Origin: Oscillospiraceae bacterium
GTDB taxonomy: Bacteria > Bacillota > Clostridia > Oscillospirales > Ruminococcaceae
Direction: 5' to 3'
NCBI GenBank assembly: GCA_017513135.1
Contig: JAFWDH010000017.1
Coordinates: 1 to 64,000 of the forward strand
Length of the DNA stretch: 64,000 nucleotides
Of the stretch, positions 26,568 to 36,957 are shown one piece after another (position 1 is the first letter of the stretch; each line of letters starts with the position of its first letter). A model generated the notes under the pieces. That model worked only from the letters and a program-made list of their open reading frames with translations. It had not been told where the DNA came from and searched no databases. Made by a program: the position numbers and the translations under genes.

Positions 26568-28526
26568 TCAGATACCCAGCCGCTCCTTTGCGATCCGGAC
26601 GACCCTGTTCACCGCTTCATCCAGATCGATCTCCGTCGTATCGACCTCGATCCCGTCATCAGCCAGTTTGAGAGGAGCTATGTCTCTGTGTGAGTCGTCG
26701 TAGTCTCTCTTCTTAAGGTCTTCCAGAACAGCCTCGTATACTGCGTAGATCCCCTTGGCTTTGAGTTCCTTGTATCTTCTCATCGCCCTCTCCTCCGCGG
26801 TCGCGGTAAGGAATATCTTGCAGCCTGCATCAGGAAGGACCACGGTTCCGATGTCTCTTCCGTCCATAACGACATCGTTCCTTCTGGCAAGATCTCTCTG
26901 GAGCTCAAGCAGGAACTCCCTGACCTCCGGCAGAGCGGAGACCGCAGATGCCGCCATCGATACAGCTTCCGTGCGGATCTCTCCGCTTACGTCTTCCCCG
27001 CAGAGAAGGACCTTCTGTTCCCCGTTTACATATGCGAGATCGACATCTATGCCTGCAAGCAGTCCTATGACTGCCGCTCTGTCATGTACGTCTATCCCGC
27101 TTCTTATGGCAGACAGGCCGATAGCTCTGTATAGCGCTCCGGTGTCAACATAGATGAATCCGAACTCCTTTGCCACTCTTCTTGCTATGGAACTCTTTCC
27201 CGCTCCGGCGGGCCCGTCGATAGCTATAGCTTTCATGCTCTTTACCGTATTGTCCGTTTCTTTTTCAGCGGACAGTCCTTCCGAAATTCTTTCTGCTGCT
27301 GCCGTTCCTGCTGCATGTCCTGTGGAGAATGCTATTGTGAGATTGTACCCGCCCGTAGCACCGTCGGCATCCAGGACTTCCCCTGCGATGTAAAGTCCGC
27401 TCACCAGTTTTGACTCCATAGTCTTAGGGTCGATCTCTTTTGTTGCGATCCCACCTGCAGTGACGATCGCGTCATTCCAGCCACCGTCTCCGCAGATGGT
27501 CAAAGGCAGTTCCTTCAGCAGGTCTGTCAGCCGGGATCTCTCGTCCGCAGTGATACCGTTCACCTTTTTTTCAGGAGATATCCCGCTGAGTTTTACTATA
27601 ACAGGAATCAGTGACTTAGGCAAAAGATCGCCCAGGCTGTTTTTGAACTCCCTGTTGGACATCGCGCTCATGTCCCTGAGCACTCTTTTATCCAGGGTCG
27701 CGCGGTCCAGTGACGGTTTGAGATCGATTGTTGTCTTCAGCCCCGAATAGTCTTTTCCTGCGATAACAGACGAGAGCGTAAGGACCAGAGGCCCTGATAT
27801 CCCGTCCCGGGTGAAAAGCATCTCTCCCATCTCGCTGAACAGTGTCTTCTTTCCTTCCCTGCAGGTAAGGGTCACGTTTCTGAGCGAGAGCCCTTCGGCC
27901 TCTGAGCACCAGTCCTCGCTGCACCTGAGCGATACCAGCGCCGGATAGGTCTTCGTTACTGTGTGTCCGAGTTCTCTGGCGATCCTGTATCCGTCTCCCG
28001 TGCTCCCGGTCCCCGGATATGAGCGCCCGCCCGTAGCGAGGATCACCGCACTGCAGTCTATGACTCCGCCGTCGGTCTGGACTCCGGTCACCTTTCCTCC
28101 GTCTGTCAGGATCCTTACGACTTCGCCTCTGACTGTTCTCACTCCGCATCGCTCCGCTTCACCTATCAGCGCTTCCGCCACATCTGCAGCCTTATCGCTG
28201 ACAGGGAAGACTCTTCTTCCCCGTTCTGTCTTAAGAGGCACTCCGAGCTCCTCAAAGAACTCCATTATTTCAGAGGGGCCGAAACGGCTCACCGCGCTTC
28301 TGAGAAACTTGTCGCCTCTGAATATGTTGTCGAAGAATTCACGGTCAGTACAGTTGTTAGTGAGGTTGCAGCGGCCCTTTCCCGATATCCTCAGTTTCAT
28401 GAGCGGTCTTTTTGCCTTGTCTGCAATAGTGACACCGGCTCCGTTTCTGGCTGCGATTATCGCAGAGATATATCCGGCAGCCCCTCCTCCGACAACAACG
28501 ATATCAGTTCTCTTTACAGCCGTCAT
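26568..28526 (-). CDS. cmk: BaiN-type flavoprotein fused to cytidylate kinase
   Basis: The reading frame runs 652 residues from ATG 28526 behind GGAGGACA. Residues 1-410 are a HI0933/BaiN-type FAD protein: VVGGGAAGYISAI, GKGRCNLTNN, LATGGRSYPGTGSTGDGY and GEVLDADGATGGYNLTIAF. After a 25-residue linker, MKAIAIDGPAGAGKSS begins a full cytidylate kinase (TGALYRAIG, VMDGRDIGTVV, RYKELKAKG). The kinase phosphorylates CMP and dCMP. An internal ATG before the kinase could also make it as a separate protein. The cmk-ispH-S1 order is common in Clostridia; the flavoprotein fusion is less usual. Confidence 0.9.
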   Translation of the reverse strand: MTAVKRTDIVVVGGGAAGYISAIIAARNGAGVTIADKAKRPLMKLRISGKGRCNLTNNCTDREFFDNIFRGDKFLRSAVSRFGPSEIMEFFEELGVPLKTERGRRVFPVSDKAADVAEALIGEAERCGVRTVRGEVVRILTDGGKVTGVQTDGGVIDCSAVILATGGRSYPGTGSTGDGYRIARELGHTVTKTYPALVSLRCSEDWCSEAEGLSLRNVTLTCREGKKTLFSEMGEMLFTRDGISGPLVLTLSSVIAGKDYSGLKTTIDLKPSLDRATLDKRVLRDMSAMSNREFKNSLGDLLPKSLIPVIVKLSGISPEKKVNGITADERSRLTDLLKELPLTICGDGGWNDAIVTAGGIATKEIDPKTMESKLVSGLYIAGEVLDADGATGGYNLTIAFSTGHAAGTAAAERISEGLSAEKETDNTVKSMKAIAIDGPAGAGKSSIARRVAKEFGFIYVDTGALYRAIGLSAIRSGIDVHDRAAVIGLLAGIDVDLAYVNGEQKVLLCGEDVSGEIRTEAVSMAASAVSALPEVREFLLELQRDLARRNDVVMDGRDIGTVVLPDAGCKIFLTATAEERAMRRYKELKAKGIYAVYEAVLEDLKKRDYDDSHRDIAPLKLADDGIEVDTTEIDLDEAVNRVVRIAKERLGI

Positions 28527-28782
28527 TTTTGTCCTCCAGATATGAAACGGCAAGCTTCATCTTCTCGGCATGTGACAGTTTCTTTAGTTCTGCTTCTCTT
28601 TTCATCGCGGAGACCCTGTCTCCGCAGTCTTCCTTATACACCATTCTGACAGGGAGTCTCGATCTGGTGTACCTGCTTCCCCTGCCAGAGTTGTGCGCCT
28701 TTTCTCTCTTCTCCGGGTCGTTAGTCCATCCGCAGTAGTATGACCCGTCCGAGCACAGCAGGAGATACGCGTAATTGCCCAT
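28504..28782 (-). CDS. GIY-YIG nuclease-superfamily protein (YhbQ-like)
   Basis: The 92-residue protein has the GIY-YIG motif as YAYLLLCSDGSYYCGWTND, followed by HNSGRGSRYTRSRLPVRMVY and the Glu-containing EAELKKLSHAEK. This is the UPF0213/YhbQ layout at its normal length. Some members cut DNA; the role here is unknown. Its 3' end overlaps the flavoprotein-kinase start by 23 bases, so they share a transcript. Confidence 0.92.
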   Translation of the reverse strand: MGNYAYLLLCSDGSYYCGWTNDPEKREKAHNSGRGSRYTRSRLPVRMVYKEDCGDRVSAMKREAELKKLSHAEKMKLAVSYLEDKNDGCKEN

Positions 28783-28813
28783 AGCCGGTCTCCGTTTTTT
28801 CTCTTCTTAGACC

Positions 28814-28845
28814 GAAAGCAGACCTCTGCGGTCTGCTTTCTTTTT
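28814..28845. terminator. Stem-loop between trxB and the GIY-YIG gene
   Basis: GAAAGCAGACC (28814-28824), loop TCTGC, GGTCTGCTTTC (28830-28840) and TTTTT on the plus side. It follows the trxB stop on the minus strand, where the T-run is poor, so it is a probable trxB terminator. Confidence 0.65.
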
Positions 28846-28858
28846 ATGCTTCAGTCGT

Positions 28859-29782
28859 TTACTGTGAATCGAGCCATCTGCACGCAGAAACTGCTGCAAC
28901 TGCTGCGTCTCCGGTCGCTGTAGTGATCTGCCTGACATTCTTCTGTCTGCAGTCGCCTGCAACGAACACCCCGGGAGTCATAGTCATGCAGTCCTCACCT
29001 GACTCAAAGTATCCGTTGACCGCAAGCTTCGCGACCTTTGAAAAAGGACCGTTCGCCGGAAGCTGTCCGATCGCGACGAAAACTCCATCGACTTCAAGAG
29101 GGACGCTCTGCCCTGTCTCAGTGTCATGAAGAATGACCCTCTCCAGTTCGTCATCCCCTTCCAATGCTTCGACGACGGAACTGTAGATGAAATCCACGTT
29201 ATCCATGGCAAAGAGCTTTTCAGACAGTTTCTCCTCTCCTGTCAGGAACGCAAGGTTCTGTACGACAGTGACCTGTGAGCACCTCTCCGCCAGCATGACC
29301 GCTTCCTGAAGAGCGCTGTTCCCTCCGCCTATGACAGCTACATGCTTTCCCGCATAAAACGCACCGTCGCAGACTGCGCAGTAGGATATCCCCTTGCCGA
29401 TAAACTCTTCCTCCCTCGGTACGCCGAGTTCCCTGTGTCTGGAGCCGGAAGCAATTATCAGCGCCTTGCAGAGATACTCTCCCATGTCAGTCATCACGTG
29501 CTTGATCCCGTTGTCGTCGACAGTTACATCAGTCACTTCGGCAAGATCGATCTCAGCCCCCTGGACCTGAGCCTGCTCCATGAGTTTTTCTGCGAACTCG
29601 TTGCCGCTCATCTCCAGATAACCCGGATAATTCTCCACTTTCGGCGAGTGTGTGATCTGCCCTCCGAAGACCTCCTTCTCAAGGACCAGAACGCTCTTTC
29701 CGGCTCTTCTTGCGTATACCGCCGCCGTCAGTCCGGCAGGGCCGGACCCTACGATAAGGATGTCATAAATCTTATCAGCCAC
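28859..29782 (-). CDS. trxB: Thioredoxin reductase
   Basis: This 307-residue FAD/NADPH protein has GSGPAGLTAAVYARRAG at the N-terminus, the redox pair CAVCDG near residue 135, the NADPH motif GGGNSALQEA and the C-terminal FAD motif GVFVAGDCRQK. It overlaps the end of nrdD by 8 bases. Its likely partner is the glutaredoxin/thioredoxin-like domain at the NrdD C-terminus, which needs electrons for nucleotide reduction or repair. Confidence 0.95.
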   Translation of the reverse strand: MADKIYDILIVGSGPAGLTAAVYARRAGKSVLVLEKEVFGGQITHSPKVENYPGYLEMSGNEFAEKLMEQAQVQGAEIDLAEVTDVTVDDNGIKHVMTDMGEYLCKALIIASGSRHRELGVPREEEFIGKGISYCAVCDGAFYAGKHVAVIGGGNSALQEAVMLAERCSQVTVVQNLAFLTGEEKLSEKLFAMDNVDFIYSSVVEALEGDDELERVILHDTETGQSVPLEVDGVFVAIGQLPANGPFSKVAKLAVNGYFESGEDCMTMTPGVFVAGDCRQKNVRQITTATGDAAVAAVSACRWLDSQ

Positions 29783-32171
29783 GTTGCATCGTCACCTCGT
29801 TGACATATTTCCTTATGTTCGATACATTCTCGATCTTGTCGTAAAGCTTTCCGCTGACTATCACGAGCGTTGGGGCCTGACGGACTCCGAATTTGTCGCA
29901 CTCGTCCTCGTTCTCGTCCGCGATCACTTCCTCATACTGTATCCCCGCCTTGTCCAGGAATGTTCTGGCCATCCTGCAGTTCGGGCAGGTACGGGTCTCA
30001 AAGAGGATGATCCTGTCGGGATCTGAAGGAGCCTGTTCCACTGCCGCCTCGGGATCATCATGCACATGCTGCTCTCCGCGGACACCTTCGTGTGTCAGAT
30101 GAGAGTGACCGATAACATATTCCTTCCTGTCCTGGAACTCCTGGGCCTTGCCGTCATTCCAGTTCTTTATCGGGCGATAATAGCCTGTGATCCTGGAGTA
30201 TACCTCTGTCTCACTGTGGCAGTCGGGGCACTCATGCACCTCTCCGTTGATATAACCGTGATTCTGGCAGACACTGTATGTCGGAGACATCGTGTAGTAA
30301 GGAAGCTTGTAGTTCTCTGCTATCTTCCTGACCAGAGCAGCTGCGCTTCTCCAGTCCGGCAGTCTCTCGCCAAGGAACGCGTGGAAGACTGTGCCTGACG
30401 TATAGAGCGTCTGCAGCTCGTCCTGAATGTCGAGAGCCGCGAAAACATCGTCCGTGAATCCCACCGGCAGGTGGCTGGAGTTGGTGTAGTAGGGCGTTGC
30501 TCCCTCGTTTGCGGTGATGATGTCCGGGAAACGCTCCTTGTCATGTTTTGCAAGGCGATACGCTGTGGATTCCGCGGGAGTGGCTTCGAGGTTGTACAGA
30601 TCCCCGTACATCTCCTGATAGTCAGAGAGTCTCTCGCGCATATGATTGAGGACGCGCTTGGTGAATTCCTGGCACTCGGTATGAGTCATATCCTTGCCGA
30701 TCCACTTGGCGTTGAGTCCCGCCTCGTTCATTCCGACCAGTCCGATCGTGGAGAAGTGGTTCTCGAAAGTTCCGAGATAGCGTTTGGTATAGGGATAGAG
30801 TCCCGCATCCAGCAGCTTCGTGATGGTCTCTCTCTTGAGCTTAAGGCTTCTGGCTGCAATATCCATCATGCGGTTAAGGCGCTTGAAGAACTCGTCCTCG
30901 TTCTCGGAAAGATACGCGATACGGGGCATATTGATCGTTACGACGCCGATGCTTCCCGTGGACTCGCCGCTTCCGAAGAACCCGCCGGATTTCTTTCTCA
31001 GCTCGCGGAGATCGAGACGCAGTCTGCAGCACATCGATCTGACATCGCTGGGCTCCATGTCGGAGTTTATGTAGTTGGAGAAATAGGGCGTGCCGTACTT
31101 TGCCGTCATCTCGAAGAGCAGCTTGTTGTTCTCTGTCTCGCTCCAGTCAAAGTCCCTGGTGATGCTGTATGTGGGGATCGGATACTGGAATCCGCGTCCG
31201 GCTGCGTCGCCCTCGATCATGATCTCGATAAACGCTTTGTTTATCATATCCATCTCGGCTTTGCAGTCTTTGTAGCAGAAATCCATCTCCTTGCCGCCGA
31301 CTATGCAGGGCAGCTCAGCAAGGTCGTTCGGGACTGTCCAGTCGAGGGTGATATTGGAGAAGGGGGCCTGTGTGCCCCAGCGTGACGGAGTATTCACGCC
31401 GTACACGAAGCTCTCGAGCGCCTTCTTGACCTGATCATAGTTCAGGTTGTCAGCCTTGACGAACGGCGCAAGATATGTATCAAATGAGGAGAACGCCTGG
31501 GCGCCCGCCCATTCGTTCTGCATGATGCCGAGGAAGTTGACCATCTGGTTGCAGAGGGTAGCGAGGTGCTTGGCGGGAGAAGACTGGATCTTTCCGGGCA
31601 CGCCGCCGAGGCCTTCCTGGATCAGCTGCTTCAGGGACCAGCCCGCGCAGTATCCCGTGAGCATGGACAGGTCGTGGAGATGGAGGTCTGCGTTGCGGTG
31701 AGCGTTGGCTATCTCATCATCATAGACCTCGCTGAGCCAGTAGTTTGCAGTTATGGATCCGCTGTTTGAGAGGATCAGTCCGCCGACGGAATAGGTGACG
31801 GTGGAGTTCTCCTTGACTCTCCAATCGTTGATCTTGAGGTAGTTGTCAACGATATCCTTGTAGTCCAGCATCGTCTCTTTGACGTTGCGTAGCTTTTCAT
31901 GCTGACGTCTGTAGAGGATATACGCTTTGGCCACGTCGTCATATCCGGCCTGAACAAGGACCTTTTCGACGCTGTCCTGGATATCCTCAACGGAGATCAG
32001 TCCGTCCTTGATCTTTGAAGTGTAGTCCGCTGTGACCTTGAGCGCGAGGAAGTCTATGATATCCGGATGGAACGGCTTCTCCTGTGCCTCGAAAGCGGAT
32101 CTGATGGCGTTCGATATCTTGCTGATATCGAAATCGACTGCTTTTCCGTCTCTCTTTTGAACCTTATACAT
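29775..32171 (-). CDS. nrdD: Anaerobic ribonucleoside-triphosphate reductase with C-terminal glutaredoxin domain
   Basis: The 798-residue protein makes dNTPs without oxygen. An ATP-cone lies at residues 1-95 (VQKRDGKAVDFDISKISNAI). The barrel carries GGFFGSGESTGSIGVVTINMP, and the glycyl-radical and zinc region carries HECPDCHSE and SRITGYYRPIKNWNDGK (about residue 655). Residues about 715-798 are an added glutaredoxin-like domain with TCPNC and APTLVI. NrdG starts upstream and trxB overlaps downstream, giving activase, reductase and reductant in one operon under NrdR boxes. Confidence 0.95.
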   Translation of the reverse strand: MYKVQKRDGKAVDFDISKISNAIRSAFEAQEKPFHPDIIDFLALKVTADYTSKIKDGLISVEDIQDSVEKVLVQAGYDDVAKAYILYRRQHEKLRNVKETMLDYKDIVDNYLKINDWRVKENSTVTYSVGGLILSNSGSITANYWLSEVYDDEIANAHRNADLHLHDLSMLTGYCAGWSLKQLIQEGLGGVPGKIQSSPAKHLATLCNQMVNFLGIMQNEWAGAQAFSSFDTYLAPFVKADNLNYDQVKKALESFVYGVNTPSRWGTQAPFSNITLDWTVPNDLAELPCIVGGKEMDFCYKDCKAEMDMINKAFIEIMIEGDAAGRGFQYPIPTYSITRDFDWSETENNKLLFEMTAKYGTPYFSNYINSDMEPSDVRSMCCRLRLDLRELRKKSGGFFGSGESTGSIGVVTINMPRIAYLSENEDEFFKRLNRMMDIAARSLKLKRETITKLLDAGLYPYTKRYLGTFENHFSTIGLVGMNEAGLNAKWIGKDMTHTECQEFTKRVLNHMRERLSDYQEMYGDLYNLEATPAESTAYRLAKHDKERFPDIITANEGATPYYTNSSHLPVGFTDDVFAALDIQDELQTLYTSGTVFHAFLGERLPDWRSAAALVRKIAENYKLPYYTMSPTYSVCQNHGYINGEVHECPDCHSETEVYSRITGYYRPIKNWNDGKAQEFQDRKEYVIGHSHLTHEGVRGEQHVHDDPEAAVEQAPSDPDRIILFETRTCPNCRMARTFLDKAGIQYEEVIADENEDECDKFGVRQAPTLVIVSGKLYDKIENVSNIRKYVNEVTMQRG

Positions 32172-32237
32172 TTGCGTGTCCTCTCTTCTGTACCCCTGTG
32201 TATATAAAAATGTGTTTTCTCAGCTGTGCCGTTTCTG

Positions 32238-32933
32238 TCAGTAAACTCCCCTCAGGGAAACTTCCTTCACATACGGTCTCACTATTTCCGCGAACCTCTC
32301 CATATCTTCCTTGGAAGGCGCGCTCAGCCCGTCCTGGATGATCTCCCCGCTGTCCTCGAACTTCTGCAGAAAGTACCTTTCAGCTCCTCTGATCCACTCG
32401 CCGATCTCCTCGAAATCGCCGTCTTCGTGGAACTGCGCGACCACAGTAGTCCTGAACTCATAATCAACGATCCCGCTCTTAAGGAGCTCGACTGTCTCCT
32501 CGACCCGCTTCAGCATCTGGTCGCTGCATGCGGATGTCAAAGGGTATTTGCGTCTGCTGTTCTTGATGTCAACTGCGACGTAGTCGACCAGCTTCCTGTC
32601 GATCAGGCTTCTGAGGATATCAGGGAAACTGCCGTTCGTGTCAAGCTTCACCTGAAAGCCCATATCCCTCACTCTGGAAATAAACTCATCGATCCCCTTC
32701 TGAAGAAGCGGCTCCCCTCCGGTTATCGCGACTCCGTCCAGTATCCCTTTCCTCTTGGAGAGGAACGAGAAAAACTCCTCTACGTCTTCCGCCCCCTTTA
32801 CCGGGGCATCGACCACGAGAGAAGCATTCTGACAGAACGGACACCGGAAATTGCATCCGGGAGTGAAGATAGTACATGCTACCCTTCCTGGGAAATCAAG
32901 CAGTGTCAGTTTCTGAAGCCCCTCTATCTCCAC
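32238..32933 (-). CDS. nrdG: Anaerobic ribonucleotide reductase activase, radical SAM
   Basis: The 231-residue protein installs the glycyl radical on NrdD using SAM. The [4Fe-4S] motif is CNFRCPFC (about residues 27-34), and AITGGEPLLQKG is the SAM-binding GGE motif. Start is GTG at 32933 behind GGAGGCGG. It is longer than E. coli NrdG and close to the PflA-like Firmicutes type. It is the first gene of the nrdG-nrdD-trxB operon. Confidence 0.93.
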   Translation of the reverse strand: MEIEGLQKLTLLDFPGRVACTIFTPGCNFRCPFCQNASLVVDAPVKGAEDVEEFFSFLSKRKGILDGVAITGGEPLLQKGIDEFISRVRDMGFQVKLDTNGSFPDILRSLIDRKLVDYVAVDIKNSRRKYPLTSACSDQMLKRVEETVELLKSGIVDYEFRTTVVAQFHEDGDFEEIGEWIRGAERYFLQKFEDSGEIIQDGLSAPSKEDMERFAEIVRPYVKEVSLRGVY

Positions 32934-32995
32934 CTGACCGCCTCCGTTCGTGATTAAGTGCTAAAAAAACAGCCCTGTACGAGCTGCCTCCAATG

Positions 32996-33011
32996 ATACT
33001 ATATATTGTGG
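32996..33011. promoter_or_regulatory. NrdR box, promoter-proximal
   Basis: Read on the minus strand, CCACAATATATAGTAT fits the NrdR box (acaCwAtATATwGtgt) at 14 of 16 positions. It lies 63 bases upstream of nrdG. NrdR represses ribonucleotide reductase genes when dATP is high; nrdR itself is not in the window. Confidence 0.75.
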
Positions 33012-33037
33012 TGTGATTCAATGTTTTTTAAGAAATA

Positions 33038-33053
33038 CCACAATTTTTAGTAT
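33038..33053. promoter_or_regulatory. NrdR box, distal
   Basis: Minus strand ATACTAAAAATTGTGG matches the NrdR box at 12 of 16 positions. Its start is 42 bases from the proximal box, about four helical turns, so both face the same side of the DNA. A TATAAT (33052-33057) overlaps its edge. Confidence 0.6.
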
Positions 33054-33066
33054 TATATCTAAACTT

Positions 33067-33090
33067 GCGAAATGAAATTTTCTATTTCGC
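33067..33090. repeat. Inverted repeat GCGAAAT/ATTTCGC
   Basis: GCGAAAT (33067-33073) and ATTTCGC (33084-33090) flank a 10-base loop, between the NrdR boxes and the dnaJ terminator. No T-run adjoins it. It may be an operator or simply a hairpin. Confidence 0.35.
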
Positions 33091-33140
33091 ATAAATCATC
33101 TTCCGGGATGGCTCTTTTGAAGAAAAACGCTTTCGTTCAC

Positions 33141-33171
33141 AAAACAGCGCCGGCACTTAAGGTGCCGGCGC
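33141..33171 (-). terminator. Terminator of the heat-shock operon
   Basis: GCGCCGGCAC (33147-33156), loop TTAAG, GTGCCGGCGC (33162-33171); the minus-strand T-run lies at 33141-33144. Directly follows dnaJ. Confidence 0.9.
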
Positions 33172-33180
33172 CCGATATTA

Positions 33181-34356
33181 TCATTCTTTTCCGAAAAGTT
33201 TTTTCAGTCTGTCCGAGAACGATTTTTTCTTGTCGTAGTTCTTATCCACAGCCAGGCTGTTCTCGAATTCGCGGAGCTGATTTTTCTGATCCTTTGACAG
33301 TTTTCTCGGCACCTCGATCGTAACTGTGACGAACTGATCGCCCCTGCCTCCTCTGTGAGGATTCGGTATGCCTTTCCCTCTGAGGCGGAAAACCGTCTCG
33401 CTCTGCGTCGCCTCAGGAACAGTGAACTTGATCTTCCCGTCAATGGTCGGTACCACTACGTCAGCACCGAGGACCGCATCGGCATAACTGACAGGCAGCT
33501 CCACCGCGACATCATATCCGCTTCTCCTGAAGATCGGATCAGGCTGCACATTGACTTCCACGAACGCGTCTCCTGCGGCGCCTCCGTTCTTTCCTGCGTT
33601 CCCGTACCCTCTGAGCGGTATGCTCTCTTCGGAAGCAATACCTGCAGGAATGTCGACCTTGACCTTCTTGGTGACCGGCTTTTCTCCGCTTCCGTTGCAC
33701 TTCGGGCAGGGCTTCTCGATAGTCTTGCCGGTGCCTCTGCATTCCGGGCATACGGCCGTCCTTCTTATGACAGAGCCCATCATTCGCTGTTCCACGGTCA
33801 CATGGCCGGTGCCATGGCATCTCTGGCACGTCTTGGGCGAAGTCCCTTCCGCCGCACCTGTCCCGTGGCAGGAATCGCAGGTCTCCGTCGTCTTTATGGA
33901 AACCGTCTTGCTGCAGCCCTTTGCCGCCTCCATGAAAGAGAGCGCAAGATCGATATATACATCTCTGCCCTTCTGCGGTGCATTGGGATTGCTGGTCCTC
34001 GTACCTCCGAATCCGCCGAATCCTCCGAATCCCCCTCCGAAGAAGGAACCGAAGATATCGCCAAGATCCATGTCTCCGAATCCGGACGCATTGAATCCGC
34101 CGTAACCCTGTCCGGCGCCGTAGTTCGGATCGACTCCCGCGTGTCCGTACTGATCGTATCTCTGTTTCTTTTCAGGATTCGACAGCACCTGGTACGCTTC
34201 GTTGATCTCCTTGAACTTGTCTTCTGCCGTGGGATCGTCTGAGTTCAGGTCAGGATGGTATTTCTTGCTCAGTTTACGGAAAGCGGATTTGATCTCGTCC
34301 GCACTGGCATTCCGGTTGATACCGAGCACCTCATAATAATCTCTTTTGTCTGCCAT
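33181..34356 (-). CDS. dnaJ: Chaperone DnaJ
   Basis: The 391-residue type I Hsp40 stimulates DnaK. The J domain (1-70) carries HPD in KKYHPDLN; a Gly/Phe region follows, with [17 protein letters not shown]. Four zinc repeats are [24 protein letters not shown] and CPKCNGSG, then the substrate-binding C-terminal domains ([12 protein letters not shown]). Last gene of hrcA-grpE-dnaK-dnaJ. Confidence 0.97.
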   Translation of the reverse strand: MADKRDYYEVLGINRNASADEIKSAFRKLSKKYHPDLNSDDPTAEDKFKEINEAYQVLSNPEKKQRYDQYGHAGVDPNYGAGQGYGGFNASGFGDMDLGDIFGSFFGGGFGGFGGFGGTRTSNPNAPQKGRDVYIDLALSFMEAAKGCSKTVSIKTTETCDSCHGTGAAEGTSPKTCQRCHGTGHVTVEQRMMGSVIRRTAVCPECRGTGKTIEKPCPKCNGSGEKPVTKKVKVDIPAGIASEESIPLRGYGNAGKNGGAAGDAFVEVNVQPDPIFRRSGYDVAVELPVSYADAVLGADVVVPTIDGKIKFTVPEATQSETVFRLRGKGIPNPHRGGRGDQFVTVTIEVPRKLSKDQKNQLREFENSLAVDKNYDKKKSFSDRLKKLFGKE

Positions 34357-34417
34357 TTCATTTATACAGGCCTGCGGACGGCACTATGCCGTCCGCCTGC
34401 CCTGCTCCAAGACTGTT

Positions 34418-36325
<1,908 letters not shown>

Positions 36326-36334
36326 TCATTCCTG

Positions 36335-36943
36335 CTATTCCGCGACTGCTACCATCGCGTAACGTATCACCTTGTCGCCCTGTGTGAAACCTCTCTGAAG
36401 GACCCTGGTCACCGTGCCGCTCTCGGCTCCTTCCACGCTCTCCGACATAACGGCGTTGTGGAACTTCGGATCGAAGGGCTTTCCAAGCGCGTCTATCTCC
36501 CTGACATCCAGCTTTTCAAGTCCTGCCCTGAAAGCCTGCAGCGTCATCTCGACGCCCTTCTTGAATGTCTCATCGCTGCACTCAGCTTCAGCCGCCAGCG
36601 CAAGCGAATCAAAAACCGGAAGCATCGGTTCCAGCGCCGCCGCGATCCCCAGAGACACGCTCTCGGTCTTCTCTCTGTCGGTCCTCTTGCGGTAGTTGTC
36701 GAACTCTGCGACCTTCCTCAGGAACCTGTCTGAAAGCTCCTCCTTATCCTTCCGGAGTCCCTCCAGTTCCTTTTCCAGTTCCTCGATCCTGGCCTCCGCC
36801 TTCTGTTTCTTTTCTTTTCTGGAAACATGCGCGCTGTCTTTCTCTGCAGGGTCTTCCTTCACTGCTTCCTTTTTATCATCCTGCTGCTCCTCAGTTTCGG
36901 GAGTTTCGCAGCCGGTCTGTTCCTTCTTCTCTTCGTCAGTCAA
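36335..36943 (-). CDS. grpE: Nucleotide exchange factor GrpE
   Basis: The 202-residue protein has a charged, disordered N-terminus, then a long coiled coil (about residues 40-95) containing RKVAEFDNYRKRTDREK. The C-terminal beta domain includes FDPKFHNAVM and VTRVLQRGFTQGDKVIRYAMVAV. It releases ADP from DnaK. It is second in the hrcA operon, 14 bases after hrcA. Confidence 0.96.
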   Translation of the reverse strand: MTDEEKKEQTGCETPETEEQQDDKKEAVKEDPAEKDSAHVSRKEKKQKAEARIEELEKELEGLRKDKEELSDRFLRKVAEFDNYRKRTDREKTESVSLGIAAALEPMLPVFDSLALAAEAECSDETFKKGVEMTLQAFRAGLEKLDVREIDALGKPFDPKFHNAVMSESVEGAESGTVTRVLQRGFTQGDKVIRYAMVAVAE

Positions 36944-36957
36944 TTTTCAGTATCTCC

